The translations under genes and the position numbers were made by a program. A DNA stretch of 64,000 nucleotides. Origin: Dyella lutea (GTDB taxonomy: Bacteria > Pseudomonadota > Gammaproteobacteria > Xanthomonadales > Rhodanobacteraceae). Of the stretch, positions 1 through 11,030 are shown in pieces. Position 1 is the first letter of the stretch. The number at the start of each line of letters is the position of its first letter. The notes below the pieces were generated by a model that saw nothing but the letters and a program-made list of their open reading frames with translations, did no database searches and had not been told where the DNA came from. The DNA lies in contig NZ_JAMZEK010000001.1 in assembly GCF_024158035.1 (NCBI RefSeq), positions 716,001-780,000 of the forward strand, read 5' to 3'.

Positions 1-100
1 CCTCGGGCACGGCGATGGAGCGGCCGTCGATCTCCAGCGAGACGGTCTTGGTGGACGTGGCGGCCGGGGTGCCGCGGTCGATTTCGACGATGGAAAGCAT
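1..100 (-). CDS. fdsA: Formate dehydrogenase alpha subunit, N-terminal fragment
   Basis: Only the first 33 codons are inside the window; the gene runs off the left edge. The peptide begins MLSIVEIDRGTPAATS and continues into VSLEIDGRSIAVPE, the start of the ferredoxin-like [2Fe-2S] domain that opens the molybdenum/tungsten-containing alpha subunit of soluble NAD-dependent formate dehydrogenases. It begins 25 bases after the fdsB stop codon with a purine-rich stretch before the ATG, as expected for the third gene of an fdsGBA operon. The alpha subunit carries the formate-oxidising Mo-pterin site. Identity rests mostly on the operon context, since so little of the protein is visible. Confidence 0.85.
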   Translation of the reverse strand, partial: MLSIVEIDRGTPAATSTKTVSLEIDGRSIAVPE

Positions 101-125
101 GGGGGAACCTCCAGCGCGCGGACGC

Positions 126-1664
126 TCAGGCGCTGCGCGCGAAATCCTCGGGGTAATGGTCCAGCGCGCTCAGCACCGGGAACGGCGCCATGCCGCCCAG
201 GGCGCACAGCGAGCCGTGCAGCATGGTCTGGCACAGGTCGCGCAGCAGGGCCTCGTTGCGGTCGCGCTCGACGTTCGCACGCATGCGGTCGATCACTTCC
301 ACACCGCGGGTGGAACCGATGCGGCACGGCGTGCACTTGCCGCACGATTCGATGGCGCAGAACTCCATCGCGTAGCGCGCCTGCGCGGCCATGTCGACGC
401 TGTCGTCGAAGGCCACCAAGCCGCCGTGGCCGATCATGCCGCCGATCGCCGCGAACGCTTCGTAGTCCATCGGCGTGTCGTAGCGCGAGGGCGGAATGTA
501 GGCGCCGAGCGGGCCGCCCAGCTGCACGGTTTTGATCGGCCGACCGGTGGCGCTGCCGCCGCCGAAGTCCTCGATCAGCTCCTTCAGCGTGACACCGAAG
601 GCCTTCTCGACCAGGCCTGGACGCTTGAGGTTGCCGGCGAGCTGGAACGGCAGCGTGCCGCGCGAGCGGCCCATGCCGAAATCGCGGTAGTGCGCCGCGC
701 CCTTGTCCAGGATGCCGGGCACCGAGCACAGCGTGACCACGTTGTTGATCACCGTGGGCTTGCCGAACAGGCCCTCGATCGCCGGCAGCGGCGGCTTGAA
801 GCGGACCTGGCCGCGCTTGCCTTCCAGCGACTCCAGCAACGAGGTTTCCTCGCCGCAGATGTAGGCGCCGGCGGCCATGCGCACTTCCAGGTGGAAGGCC
901 TTGTCGCTGCCGAGCACGTCGTTGCCCAAATAGCCAGCGGCTGTCGTGGCGGCGATCGCCGCGTTCAACGCATCGCGCGCATGCGGATATTCGCAGCGCA
1001 GGTAGATGTAGCCCTGCGTGGCGCCCACCGCGAGGCCGGCGATGGTCATGCCTTCGATCAGCACGAACGGATCGCCTTCCATCACCATGCGGTCGGCGAA
1101 GGTGCCCGAGTCGCCTTCGTCGGCGTTGCAGACGATGTACTTCTTATCGGCGCTGGCGTCGAGGCAGGTCTTCCACTTGATGCCGGTGGGGAAGGCGGCG
1201 CCGCCGCGGCCGCGCAGGCCCGAATCGGTGACGGCGGCGACGATATCGGCCGGCGCCATCTTCAAGGCGTTCTCCAGGCCACGGTAGCCGCCGTGGGCGC
1301 GGTAGTCGTCCAGGCTGCGCGGATCGACGATGCCGACGCGGGCAAAGGTCAACCGCTCCTGCTTCGCCAGGTAGGGAATCTGTTCGGTCGGGCCCAGCGC
1401 CAGCGCGTGCCTGCCACCGTGGAGGAAGTCGGCGTCGAACAGCGCGGCGACATCATCGGCCTGCACCGGGCCGTAGGCCACGCGACCTTCGGGCGCGGCC
1501 ACCTCGACCATCGGTTCCAGCCAGTACAGGCCGCGTGAGCCGTTGCGCACGAGCGCGACATCGATACCGCGACGCGCGGCCTCGGCGGCGATCGCCGAGG
1601 CGGTCGCCTCCGCCCCCAGCGAGAGGGCGCTGGCGTCGCGGGGAACGTAGACGGTGAAACTCAT
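126..1664 (-). CDS. fdsB: NAD-dependent formate dehydrogenase, flavin-containing beta subunit
   Basis: 512-residue NuoF-like subunit that takes electrons from the formate-oxidising alpha subunit and reduces NAD+ in the cytoplasm. An N-terminal thioredoxin-like region (about residues 1-110) precedes the NuoF domain. Visible signatures are the FMN/NADH-binding GRGGAAFPTG at about 152-161, the CNADEGDSGTF segment at about 179-189, and the [4Fe-4S] motif ESCGKCTPC ending near 447 with a later Cys near 480. Its start overlaps the fdsG stop by 4 bases, so the two are translationally coupled. In this locus it is the last step of the C1 pathway whose earlier steps are encoded at 12256-18136. Confidence 0.95.
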   Translation of the reverse strand: MSFTVYVPRDASALSLGAEATASAIAAEAARRGIDVALVRNGSRGLYWLEPMVEVAAPEGRVAYGPVQADDVAALFDADFLHGGRHALALGPTEQIPYLAKQERLTFARVGIVDPRSLDDYRAHGGYRGLENALKMAPADIVAAVTDSGLRGRGGAAFPTGIKWKTCLDASADKKYIVCNADEGDSGTFADRMVMEGDPFVLIEGMTIAGLAVGATQGYIYLRCEYPHARDALNAAIAATTAAGYLGNDVLGSDKAFHLEVRMAAGAYICGEETSLLESLEGKRGQVRFKPPLPAIEGLFGKPTVINNVVTLCSVPGILDKGAAHYRDFGMGRSRGTLPFQLAGNLKRPGLVEKAFGVTLKELIEDFGGGSATGRPIKTVQLGGPLGAYIPPSRYDTPMDYEAFAAIGGMIGHGGLVAFDDSVDMAAQARYAMEFCAIESCGKCTPCRIGSTRGVEVIDRMRANVERDRNEALLRDLCQTMLHGSLCALGGMAPFPVLSALDHYPEDFARSA

Positions 1665-2182
1665 GAAGCCTCCCGGGCGGCCTTCAGCCAGGCATCGAAG
1701 CGTTCCGGCGTCATCCGCCCGTGCAGTTCCTCGTCGACCATCACGGCCGGCGAACAGGCACAGTTGCCCAGACAGTAGACCGGTTCGAGCGTAAACAACC
1801 CGTCATCCGTGGTTTCGTGGAAATCCACGCCCAGCCTTTGCTTGACGTGGCTTTCCAGTGCTGCGGCGCCCATCGCCTGGCAGGACTCGGCGCGGCACAG
1901 GTAGACGATCCGCTTGCCCGACGGCCGGGTGCGGAAGAAGTGGTAGAAGCTGACCACGCCGTGCACGTCGGCGCGGGACAGGTTGAGCTCCCGCGCGATC
2001 AGTGCGACGGCGCCTTCAGGCACGTAACCCAGTGCTTCCTGCACGCCGTGCAGGACAGGCAGCAGGGCGCCCGGCTGATCCTTCAGCCGGGCGGTGACCT
2101 CGAGCACCGCGGCGTGATTCTCCGGGGAGAGCCACCTGTTGTTGTCCTGCGGGCCGGAGCCCGCACGCGCCGCGTGATTCAT
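1661..2182 (-). CDS. fdsG: NAD-dependent formate dehydrogenase, gamma subunit
   Basis: 173-residue NuoE-like thioredoxin-fold protein carrying one [2Fe-2S] cluster. The four ligand cysteines are visible as C96-x4-C101 and C137-x3-C141. The ATG at 2182 is preferred over an in-frame TTG nine bases upstream. The gene follows the transporter gene by about 20 bases and overlaps fdsB by 4 bases, giving the operon transporter-fdsG-fdsB-fdsA. The subunit relays electrons within the FdsGBA complex. The upstream stretch lacks a strong Shine-Dalgarno sequence, so coupling to the transporter gene is possible. Confidence 0.94.
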   Translation of the reverse strand: MNHAARAGSGPQDNNRWLSPENHAAVLEVTARLKDQPGALLPVLHGVQEALGYVPEGAVALIARELNLSRADVHGVVSFYHFFRTRPSGKRIVYLCRAESCQAMGAAALESHVKQRLGVDFHETTDDGLFTLEPVYCLGNCACSPAVMVDEELHGRMTPERFDAWLKAAREAS

Positions 2183-2201
2183 GGCAAACAACCTTTGGAT
2201 A

Positions 2202-3863
2202 TCAGAACAGGGCCGCGGCCTTCGCCAGGGCGATGTACAGGCCGATCAGGAACGGTACGCCCACCGCCAGCCAGTACACGACACCGGCAACGCCGAACGC
2301 ACCGCGCGCGGCACTCTCCGCCGCCTTGCCGGTCGCCGTCGAGGCATCGTGCTGCAGGGCGCGCTCGCGGGCGAGTTCCTCGTCGCTCATGAACTCGCTC
2401 TGCTTCACCGGGCGGACCAGCAGGTTGCAGATCAGGCCGACGAACAGCAGCGCAGCCATGATGTACAGCGTACGGTCGTATACCAGGTTCTTCGCTACGC
2501 CCGCGTCAAGCTGTGCCTGGCGGATGCTGGCGATGATGATCGGACCGACGATGCCCGCCGCCGACCAGGCGGTGAGCAGGCGGCCGTGGATCGCGCCCAC
2601 CATCTGCGTGCCGAAAAGGTCGGCCAAGTAGGCCGGCACGGTGGAGAAGCCGCCGCCGTACATGCTCAGGATCACGCAGATCGAGATCACGAACAGGCCG
2701 GCCGTGCCCATGTGGCCCCAGGTCGGCAGCGCGCAGTACACGATGATGCCCAGCACGAAGAACGTGTAGTAGGTGTTCTTGCGGCCGATCTTGTCCGACA
2801 GCGAGGCCCAGAACAGGCGACCGAGGCTGTTGAACAGGCTGATCAGGCCGACCAGGCCTGCCGCCGCCGCCACCACCGCCGCCTTCTGCGCCGGCGTGAG
2901 GTCAGCAGCCGCTTCGGTGAGGCCGGCCAGCTTGCCGCCGAACACGTCCTGCAGCATCGGGCTGGCCATCGAGATCACCGCGATGCCGGCGGTCACGTTG
3001 AGGAACAGCACCAGCCACACCAGCCAGAACTGCGGCGTCTTCCACGCCCGGTTCAGGTGCACGTGGTGCTGGGTGATCATGCTGCCGGCGTCGGCGGCCT
3101 TCGGGGTCCAGCCGGCCGGCTTCCAGCCCACCGGGGCGACGCGGAAACCGAACGCGCCGGCGGACATCACCAGCAGATAGATCACGCCCATCGCCATCAG
3201 CGTGGTGGCCACGCCCTGCGGGCTGACGCCAGAGAAGTGTTTCATCAAGGCCACTGCCAGCGGTGCACCGACCATCGCACCACCGCCATAGCCCATGATG
3301 GCGAAGCCGGTCGCCATGCCGCGCCGGTCCGGGAACCACTTGATCAGCGTCGACACCGGGGTGATATAGCCCAGGCCCTGGCCGACGCCACCGAGCACGC
3401 CGCAGCCGAGGTACACCAGCCACAGCTGGTGCATCGACACGCCGATGCCACCCAGCACCAGGCCGCCGCCCCAGCAAAGCGCGGCGATGAAGCCGGCCTT
3501 GCGCGGGCCCGCATGCTCGAGCCAGCCGCCCCACAGCGCGGCGGAGATGCCGAGCATGGCGATGAAGGTCTCGAAGATGTGGGTGACCTGGGGCACCGTC
3601 CAGTTGCAGCTGGTGGTGGTCAGCGCGGCGGTGAAGCTGAGGTTGCTGCACATCGCCGGATCGGCCGTGGCCACCAGCTTGGTCATCGGCAGCCAGAACA
3701 CCGAAAAGCCGTAGGCCATGCCGATGCACAGGTGGATCGCCAGCGCGGCCGGCACCACCCACCACCGGTTGTAGCCCGGCCCCGCGATGGTGCGTTCCCT
3801 CGCCAGAATTCCTCCGGAGCCCCCCTGGCTTCCGATATTCGTTGCCCCCGGCACACTGGCCAT
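2202..3863 (-). CDS. MFS transporter of the oxalate/formate antiporter (OFA) family
   Basis: 553-residue inner-membrane protein with about 12 hydrophobic segments plus one extra C-terminal helix. The OFA hallmark segment [20 protein letters not shown] followed by RRGMATG is present. OFA members exchange or import small carboxylates such as oxalate and formate. Position as first gene of the formate dehydrogenase operon makes formate the most likely substrate; this is inference, since YhjX-like members carry pyruvate or related acids. A good Shine-Dalgarno sequence (AGGGGAG) lies six bases before the ATG. The gene is divergent from icd, and a 7-bp inverted repeat sits about 42-60 bases upstream of its start. 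Confidence 0.85.
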   Translation of the reverse strand: MASVPGATNIGSQGGSGGILARERTIAGPGYNRWWVVPAALAIHLCIGMAYGFSVFWLPMTKLVATADPAMCSNLSFTAALTTTSCNWTVPQVTHIFETFIAMLGISAALWGGWLEHAGPRKAGFIAALCWGGGLVLGGIGVSMHQLWLVYLGCGVLGGVGQGLGYITPVSTLIKWFPDRRGMATGFAIMGYGGGAMVGAPLAVALMKHFSGVSPQGVATTLMAMGVIYLLVMSAGAFGFRVAPVGWKPAGWTPKAADAGSMITQHHVHLNRAWKTPQFWLVWLVLFLNVTAGIAVISMASPMLQDVFGGKLAGLTEAAADLTPAQKAAVVAAAAGLVGLISLFNSLGRLFWASLSDKIGRKNTYYTFFVLGIIVYCALPTWGHMGTAGLFVISICVILSMYGGGFSTVPAYLADLFGTQMVGAIHGRLLTAWSAAGIVGPIIIASIRQAQLDAGVAKNLVYDRTLYIMAALLFVGLICNLLVRPVKQSEFMSDEELARERALQHDASTATGKAAESAARGAFGVAGVVYWLAVGVPFLIGLYIALAKAAALF

Positions 3864-6459
<2,596 letters not shown>

Positions 6460-6481
6460 GCGGTGGCATCGCTTAGGTGAA

Positions 6482-6513
6482 ATGAAACGGGGCGCCTTGG
6501 CGCCCCGTTTCAT
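6482..6513 (+). terminator. Hairpin terminator after icd
   Basis: Perfect 15-bp inverted repeat with a 2-base centre (arms 6482-6496 and 6499-6513), beginning ATGAAACGGGGCGCC. It lies 22 bases after the icd stop. The poly-T run is short (GTTT), but the symmetrical stem could end transcription from icd and also from the convergent gene at 6684-7376. Confidence 0.7.
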
Positions 6514-6683
6514 CATGGGATGGCTGCTCCGCGTGGTCAGGCAGTCGGGGTCGCGTGCAGCCGGGTGGCAAGCTGATCGTCGGCGTCGACATGGTGGCGT
6601 GCCTGCTTGCGACACCCACCTGGGGGCGTGAGCGACCATGGCGTCCCGGGTGGCCCCTGTCGGAGGTCGACCGGTTCGATGCG

Positions 6684-7376
6684 TCAATCTCCCGCGGGCC
6701 GAATCTGGTGCAGTTGTTCCATCGCCTGATGGATCACCGGGAGGCCCCCGCGAAGGATGAAGAACATCAACACCGTGAGGGCGAGGACGAGCGTCCATGC
6801 GATCAAGCGATAGGCGCCGTTGGATGACTTATCCAGAAGCTCGGTTAGCGAGGCATCCCCGAAATTGCTCATCGACATGAACAGGCCCCGGAACTTCGGG
6901 TCGTCGAAGTCATCCGGATCGAGTACGAATCGGGTCTTGTCCGGCGCCTTGCCGGGCTCATGGTGGACAATCGAGAAGCGCAAGGTAGACGGGCCTCGCG
7001 ATTGCCTGATCGAATCGACGGCGTAGCCCACGATATGGGCTGACGGGATGGTTGTCTTCCACAGCGGCTGCGCGAACCGGATCGCTTTGCCGGTGATGGT
7101 CATTTTTCTCCAGCTGATGCTCAGCATGTACAGGCAGACGCTGCAGACGAATACATACAGGGCTTCCGTGAGATGGATGGAACGTGCATAGGCGCTCGCA
7201 TGTCTTTCCTCGTCCACCAGATCTGGAAAGGAGATCGCGATGATCGAAACGACGATGTTGATCGTCATGATCGGTGCGAGGATCCGGGTGATGAGGGGTT
7301 GGCGGTAGGTGTGCGGCAGGATGTAAAACCTGCGCAGGTAGTTGGCACAGCTATCCGCTGCATAGGGGCTATCCAT
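6684..7376 (-). CDS. Hypothetical membrane protein
   Basis: 230-residue protein beginning MDSPYAADSCANYLRRFYIL. Two hydrophobic helices near residues 35-55 and 75-95 and one near the C-terminus (LIAWTLVLALTVLMFFIL) flank a soluble middle portion with a hydrophilic beta-rich look, somewhat like bacterial PH-type domains; this resemblance is weak. The start at 7376 is fixed by a strong Shine-Dalgarno sequence (AAGGAGG, four to five bases before ATG). An upstream in-frame extension to 7646 is rejected. Base composition is visibly lower in G+C than the flanks, which suggests acquisition. Convergent with icd; no operon partner. Function unknown. Confidence 0.65.
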   Translation of the reverse strand: MDSPYAADSCANYLRRFYILPHTYRQPLITRILAPIMTINIVVSIIAISFPDLVDEERHASAYARSIHLTEALYVFVCSVCLYMLSISWRKMTITGKAIRFAQPLWKTTIPSAHIVGYAVDSIRQSRGPSTLRFSIVHHEPGKAPDKTRFVLDPDDFDDPKFRGLFMSMSNFGDASLTELLDKSSNGAYRLIAWTLVLALTVLMFFILRGGLPVIHQAMEQLHQIRPAGD

Positions 7377-7701
7377 CGCTCCTCCTTGAGTGCCCGCATG
7401 TTGTTGCGAGGTGGCGCAAAAGATAAGCGCCGCGACCGTGGGTTCGGGATATCGCCTTGGATCGACCGCTTTTCCGGCGATTGTTTCGCGCTCGGCCCCG
7501 ACACCATTTCGCGAAGTAACATGCGTTGATCGGCAGGTACGGTTCAAGTGCCTTTGTCGCGTATGAGCGAACGTCGCGCATCGCCTGTGGTCGGAACACC
7601 TCGATCGTGCCGGGAAGTTTCCCTGTGCCGGACCGCAGCCTGCCATGTCGGTATGGCTGACTCGAGCGCTTGCCGATCAACCGATCCAGGGAGAACCCAC
7701 G
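7377..7701. other. Intergenic region before the beta-lactamase gene
   Basis: 325 bases between divergent genes. It must hold promoters for the membrane protein and the beta-lactamase. I see the ribosome-binding sites for both (AAGGAGG near 7381-7387 on the minus strand, CAGGGAGA near 7688-7695 on the plus strand), no LysR/AmpR-type regulator next door, and no clear -35/-10 pair. Nothing else recognised. Confidence 0.4.
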
Positions 7702-8565
7702 ATGCGTCGTCGCGAACTGATCAAGGCCGGGCTGCTGGGCGTGGCCGCCTGGCCGCTGCTTCCATTGTCCTCCGCCGTCGCGGCGGACGCTCCCGACGCG
7801 TTCGCTGCGCTGGAGAAGAGTCACGGCGGTCGGCTCGGTGTGGCCGTGCTCGATACCGGCAGCGGCAAGCGGCTGCTGCATCGCGCCGATGAGCGCTTCC
7901 TGCTGTGCAGTACCGGCAAGCTGCTGGCGGTGGCCGCGGTGCTGGCCCGGGTGGACCGCGGCGAGGAGCGGCTGGACCGGCGCATCGTCTTCCGCCGCGA
8001 GGACGTGCTCGAGTGGGCGCCGGTGACGCGTTCGCACGCTGGCCCGCCCGGGATGACCATCGAGGAGCTGTGCCAGGCCGCGATGATCGTCAGCGACAAC
8101 ACCGCGATGAACCTGCTGCTGGCCTCGCTCGGCGGCCCGGCCCGGCTGACCGGTTTCGTGCATGGCCTGGGCGATCCGCTGACCCGCTTCGACCGGAGCG
8201 AGCCGTCGCTCAACCTGCCGGGGCCGCAAGGGTTCGAGGACACCACCACGCCGTTGGCGATGCTGGGCGACATGCGCCGTGTGCTGCTCGGCGACGTGCT
8301 GTCGCCGGCCTCGCGCGAGCGGCTGCTCGACTGGCTGCGCCACAACACCACCGGCACCGCGCAGCTGCGCGCGGGCTTGCCCGCCGGCTGGGGTGCGGGC
8401 GACAAGACCGGCGCCAGCCAGACGCAGAACAACGACGTGGCGATCGTCTGGCCACCGGGCCGCGCACCACTGCTGATCGCCGTGTACTACGAAGGCCCGC
8501 AACAGACGGCCGAGGCACGCAAGGCGGTGCTGGCCCAGGTGGGTGCGCTGGCCGCCGGCGTGTAG
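7702..8565 (+). CDS. Class A serine beta-lactamase
   Basis: 287-residue exported enzyme hydrolysing beta-lactam rings in the periplasm. An N-terminal MRRRELIKAGLLG-type signal with paired arginines suggests Tat export; the mature part starts after AVAADA. All class A signatures are present: S70-T-G-K73 (residue numbers match the Ambler scheme), SDN at 131-133, E167-P-S-L-N171 of the omega loop, and K235-T-G237. A Cys precedes the catalytic Ser (C69), but its usual partner after KTG is Ser (S239), so the C69-C238 disulfide of carbapenemases such as KPC is not expected. The start at 7702 excludes an upstream in-frame ATG at 7645. Substrate range cannot be read from sequence. Confidence 0.92.
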   Translation: MRRRELIKAGLLGVAAWPLLPLSSAVAADAPDAFAALEKSHGGRLGVAVLDTGSGKRLLHRADERFLLCSTGKLLAVAAVLARVDRGEERLDRRIVFRREDVLEWAPVTRSHAGPPGMTIEELCQAAMIVSDNTAMNLLLASLGGPARLTGFVHGLGDPLTRFDRSEPSLNLPGPQGFEDTTTPLAMLGDMRRVLLGDVLSPASRERLLDWLRHNTTGTAQLRAGLPAGWGAGDKTGASQTQNNDVAIVWPPGRAPLLIAVYYEGPQQTAEARKAVLAQVGALAAGV

Positions 8566-8629
8566 CGACGGCAACGCGGCGCTTCAGCCGACGGTTGCTA
8601 GCATGCGCGTTCCCGACCGGAGATCGCGC

Positions 8630-9691
8630 ATGCCACGGATGCCCGTGCTGTTGTTGTCCTCGCTGCTGGTGGTCACCCCACTGGTTGCGCAGGAGCTGCC
8701 TGCACCGCCTTCGACCACCGACATCCCCGTGCTCGCGCCGGTCACCGTCAGTGGCGTGCAACCGGGCCCCGGCCTGTGGAAGGTGAGCAAGGACGGCCAT
8801 GTGCTGTGGCTGTTGGGCACCACCAGCACGTTACCGAAGAACATGCAGTGGCGTTCGGAAGAGGTGGAGCGGATCGTCGCCGGTAGCCAGGAGGTGATCC
8901 GTGCACCGCGGGTCAAGTTCAAGCTGGACGTCGGCTTCTTCGGCAGGCTGTTCCTGCTGCCCTCGGCGTTCAGCGCGCGCAAGAACCCCGATGGCAAGAC
9001 GCTGGACCAGGTGCTGCCCGCGCCGCTCTACGCGCGCTGGACGGCGCTCAAGGCGCGCTACATCGGTCGCGACCATGGCATCGAGCGCTGGCGGCCGATC
9101 TTTGCCGGGATGGAGTTGTACAAGAAGGCACTGAAGAAGAGCGGCCTGCGCAGCGGCGGCCAGATCGAGGACACCGTCGAGAGCCTGGCCAAGCAGCACG
9201 GCGTGAAGATCGTCGACGCCACCTACCAGTTGGAGATCAAGGATCCGCGCGGGGCGATCAAGGCGTTCAAGGCCGCCGGGCCGGAGGACACCGAGTGCTT
9301 CTCGCGCACGCTGGACAGCGTCGAGCACGACCTGCCGGCGATGGCCGAGCGGGCCAACGCCTGGTCCACCGGCGACATCGCCACGTTGCGCCGGTTGCCG
9401 GACAGCCGCTTCCGCAACGCCTGTGCCGATGCGCTGACCGAGAGCGGTTTCGCCCGCCAGCTCGGCATCAGCGACCTGCCGGCACGGGTCGATGCCACCT
9501 GGCTCGCGACCGCGCGCCAGGCCCTGGGCAACGACACGCAGGCGCTGGCGGTGCTGTCGATGGATCAGCTGCTGGGACCGGGGAGCTACCTCGACGCACT
9601 GAAGGCCGAGGGGTACGCGGTGCAGGCACCGGATGGCGACGATACCGCGGAGCCGGCACCGGCCGCCTCGGCCGTCGCACCGCCTCAGTAG
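8630..9691 (+). CDS. TraB/GumN family protein, exported
   Basis: 353-residue protein with a signal peptide (MPRMPVLLLSSLLVVTPLVAQ) and the TraB/GumN domain start GLWKVSKDGHVLWLLGT near residues 50-66. The family is related to the Tiki metalloprotease fold; its bacterial role is mostly unknown, and GumN lies in xanthan loci of xanthomonads. The start at 8630 is favoured because GGAG lies about seven bases upstream and it gives a clean signal peptide; ATG at 8603 is an alternative. Its stop codon overlaps by seven bases the stop of the convergent aldo/keto reductase gene. A low-complexity Ala/Pro tail ends the protein. Confidence 0.8.
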   Translation: MPRMPVLLLSSLLVVTPLVAQELPAPPSTTDIPVLAPVTVSGVQPGPGLWKVSKDGHVLWLLGTTSTLPKNMQWRSEEVERIVAGSQEVIRAPRVKFKLDVGFFGRLFLLPSAFSARKNPDGKTLDQVLPAPLYARWTALKARYIGRDHGIERWRPIFAGMELYKKALKKSGLRSGGQIEDTVESLAKQHGVKIVDATYQLEIKDPRGAIKAFKAAGPEDTECFSRTLDSVEHDLPAMAERANAWSTGDIATLRRLPDSRFRNACADALTESGFARQLGISDLPARVDATWLATARQALGNDTQALAVLSMDQLLGPGSYLDALKAEGYAVQAPDGDDTAEPAPAASAVAPPQ

Positions 9692-10629
9692 GCGCTGGCG
9701 CGGTCCAGGGCAGCGATCTCGTCCGCCGCCAGCGCGAGCTGCGCGGCGCCGATCAGCTCCTGCAACTGGTCCACGCTGGTGGCGCTGGCGATCGGTGCGG
9801 TGATGCCCGGTCGTGCCATCAGCCAGGCCAACGCGACCTGGGCCGGCGTCGCACCGGGATGGGTGCCGGCCACCTCGTCGAGTGCGGCAAGGATGCGCAG
9901 TCCGCGTGGGTCCAGGTACTTCTTCACCGAGCCGCCGCGGGCGGCGCTCTTGGCCAGGTCGGCGGTGCTGCGGTACTTGCCGGTGAGAAAGCCGCTGGCC
10001 AGCGCGTAGTAGCAGATCACGCCCACGTTTTCCTGACGGATCAGCGGCTCGAGCGCGACCTCGTAGCCGGCGCGGTCGGCTAGGTTGTATTGCGGCTGCA
10101 ATGTCTCGTAGCGCGGCAGGCCGTGCTCGCGGGCCACCGCGAGCGCGTCGGCAAAACGGGCGGCGGAATAGTTGGACGCACCGATCGCGCGCACCTTGCC
10201 CTGCTCGATCAGCCGCCCGAACGCACCCAGTGTCTCGGCCAGCGGTACGCTCGCGTCGTCGGCGTGGGCCTGGTACAGGTCAATGCAGTCGGTCTGCAGT
10301 CGCCTGAGCGAGCCCTCGACCGCCTGTTCGATATTGGCCGGCGATAGCCCGGGTTGTTCGACCCACTTGCCGACCTTGGTGGCGATCACCACACGGTCGC
10401 GCTTGCCGCTGCGCTTGAGCCATTTGCCGATCAGGGTCTCCGACTCGCCGCCGCGGTTGCCCGGCGCCCAGGCGGAGTAGACGTCGGCGGTATCCACCAG
10501 GTTGAAGCCGGCGTCGACGAAGGCATCGAGCAGGGCGAACGAACGCGCTTCATCGGCGCTCCAGCCGAATACGTTGCCGCCGAAGGCGAGCGGGGCGATG
10601 GACAACGACGATTTGCCAAGTGGACGCAT
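9685..10629 (-). CDS. Aldo/keto reductase
   Basis: 314-residue NADPH-dependent oxidoreductase of the aldo/keto reductase superfamily (YajO/PdxI-like group). Visible features are the N-terminal MRPLGKSSLSIAPLAFGGNV, the catalytic Asp and Tyr in VDTADVYS, Lys in IATKVGKW, His in DLYQAHADD, and the cofactor segment near ALAWLMARPG. The start at 10629 gives the normal family N-terminus; further upstream codons to 10710 have no family match. The gene is convergent with and overlaps the end of the TraB/GumN gene. The carbonyl substrate is unknown. Confidence 0.9.
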   Translation of the reverse strand: MRPLGKSSLSIAPLAFGGNVFGWSADEARSFALLDAFVDAGFNLVDTADVYSAWAPGNRGGESETLIGKWLKRSGKRDRVVIATKVGKWVEQPGLSPANIEQAVEGSLRRLQTDCIDLYQAHADDASVPLAETLGAFGRLIEQGKVRAIGASNYSAARFADALAVAREHGLPRYETLQPQYNLADRAGYEVALEPLIRQENVGVICYYALASGFLTGKYRSTADLAKSAARGGSVKKYLDPRGLRILAALDEVAGTHPGATPAQVALAWLMARPGITAPIASATSVDQLQELIGAAQLALAADEIAALDRASAY

Positions 10630-10739
10630 GCGCACGGTGGGGATACCTCGGACGGTCGAAAGCGACAAGCATGCACGCGTCCGGGAAAAGAAGCGTGACG
10701 TTCCCGGCAATCACCGACCGGACGTGCGGCCGGCGTCGC

Positions 10740-10928
10740 TCAGCGCGGCGCCGCCAGTCGCGGCCAGACGACCGCCGCCATGCAGCACTTCAGCGCGGTC
10801 GATCCGGTCTTCTTGGCGCCATGCTTGTCGCGATCGGTGTCCGGGAGGGTGTCGGGAGCCCAGGCCAGGTCCTCTTTCCAGACGAGATGGCCGTGCAGGA
10901 TCAGCAGGTCTTTCCAGAGCGAATTCAT
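10740..10928 (-). CDS. Small hypothetical protein, 62 residues
   Basis: Short reading frame beginning MNSLWKDLLILHGHLVW with a good Shine-Dalgarno sequence (GGAGG, four to five bases before the ATG at 10928). It is divergent from the LysR-family gene at 11031 across a 102-base gap, the classic arrangement of a LysR regulator and its target. The protein is amphipathic at its N-terminus, has two adjacent cysteines near residue 48, and no signal peptide or recognised domain. A longer overlapping frame (10711-11007) in another phase is rejected for lack of a ribosome-binding site. Confidence 0.5.
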   Translation of the reverse strand: MNSLWKDLLILHGHLVWKEDLAWAPDTLPDTDRDKHGAKKTGSTALKCCMAAVVWPRLAAPR

Positions 10929-11030
10929 GGTGCCTCCGGGAGAGTGCAACTTTGTGGGCGCTCAAGATAGGTGCACAGCAAATGCCCAAAAAGCGATAAA
11001 TTGACAAGCGTGGCTTGAGGAATATTCAAA

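Noticed and set aside
6555-6827. Small plus-strand frame after icd
   Set aside because: Overlaps the end of the membrane protein gene antisense, lacks a ribosome-binding site and resembles nothing known.
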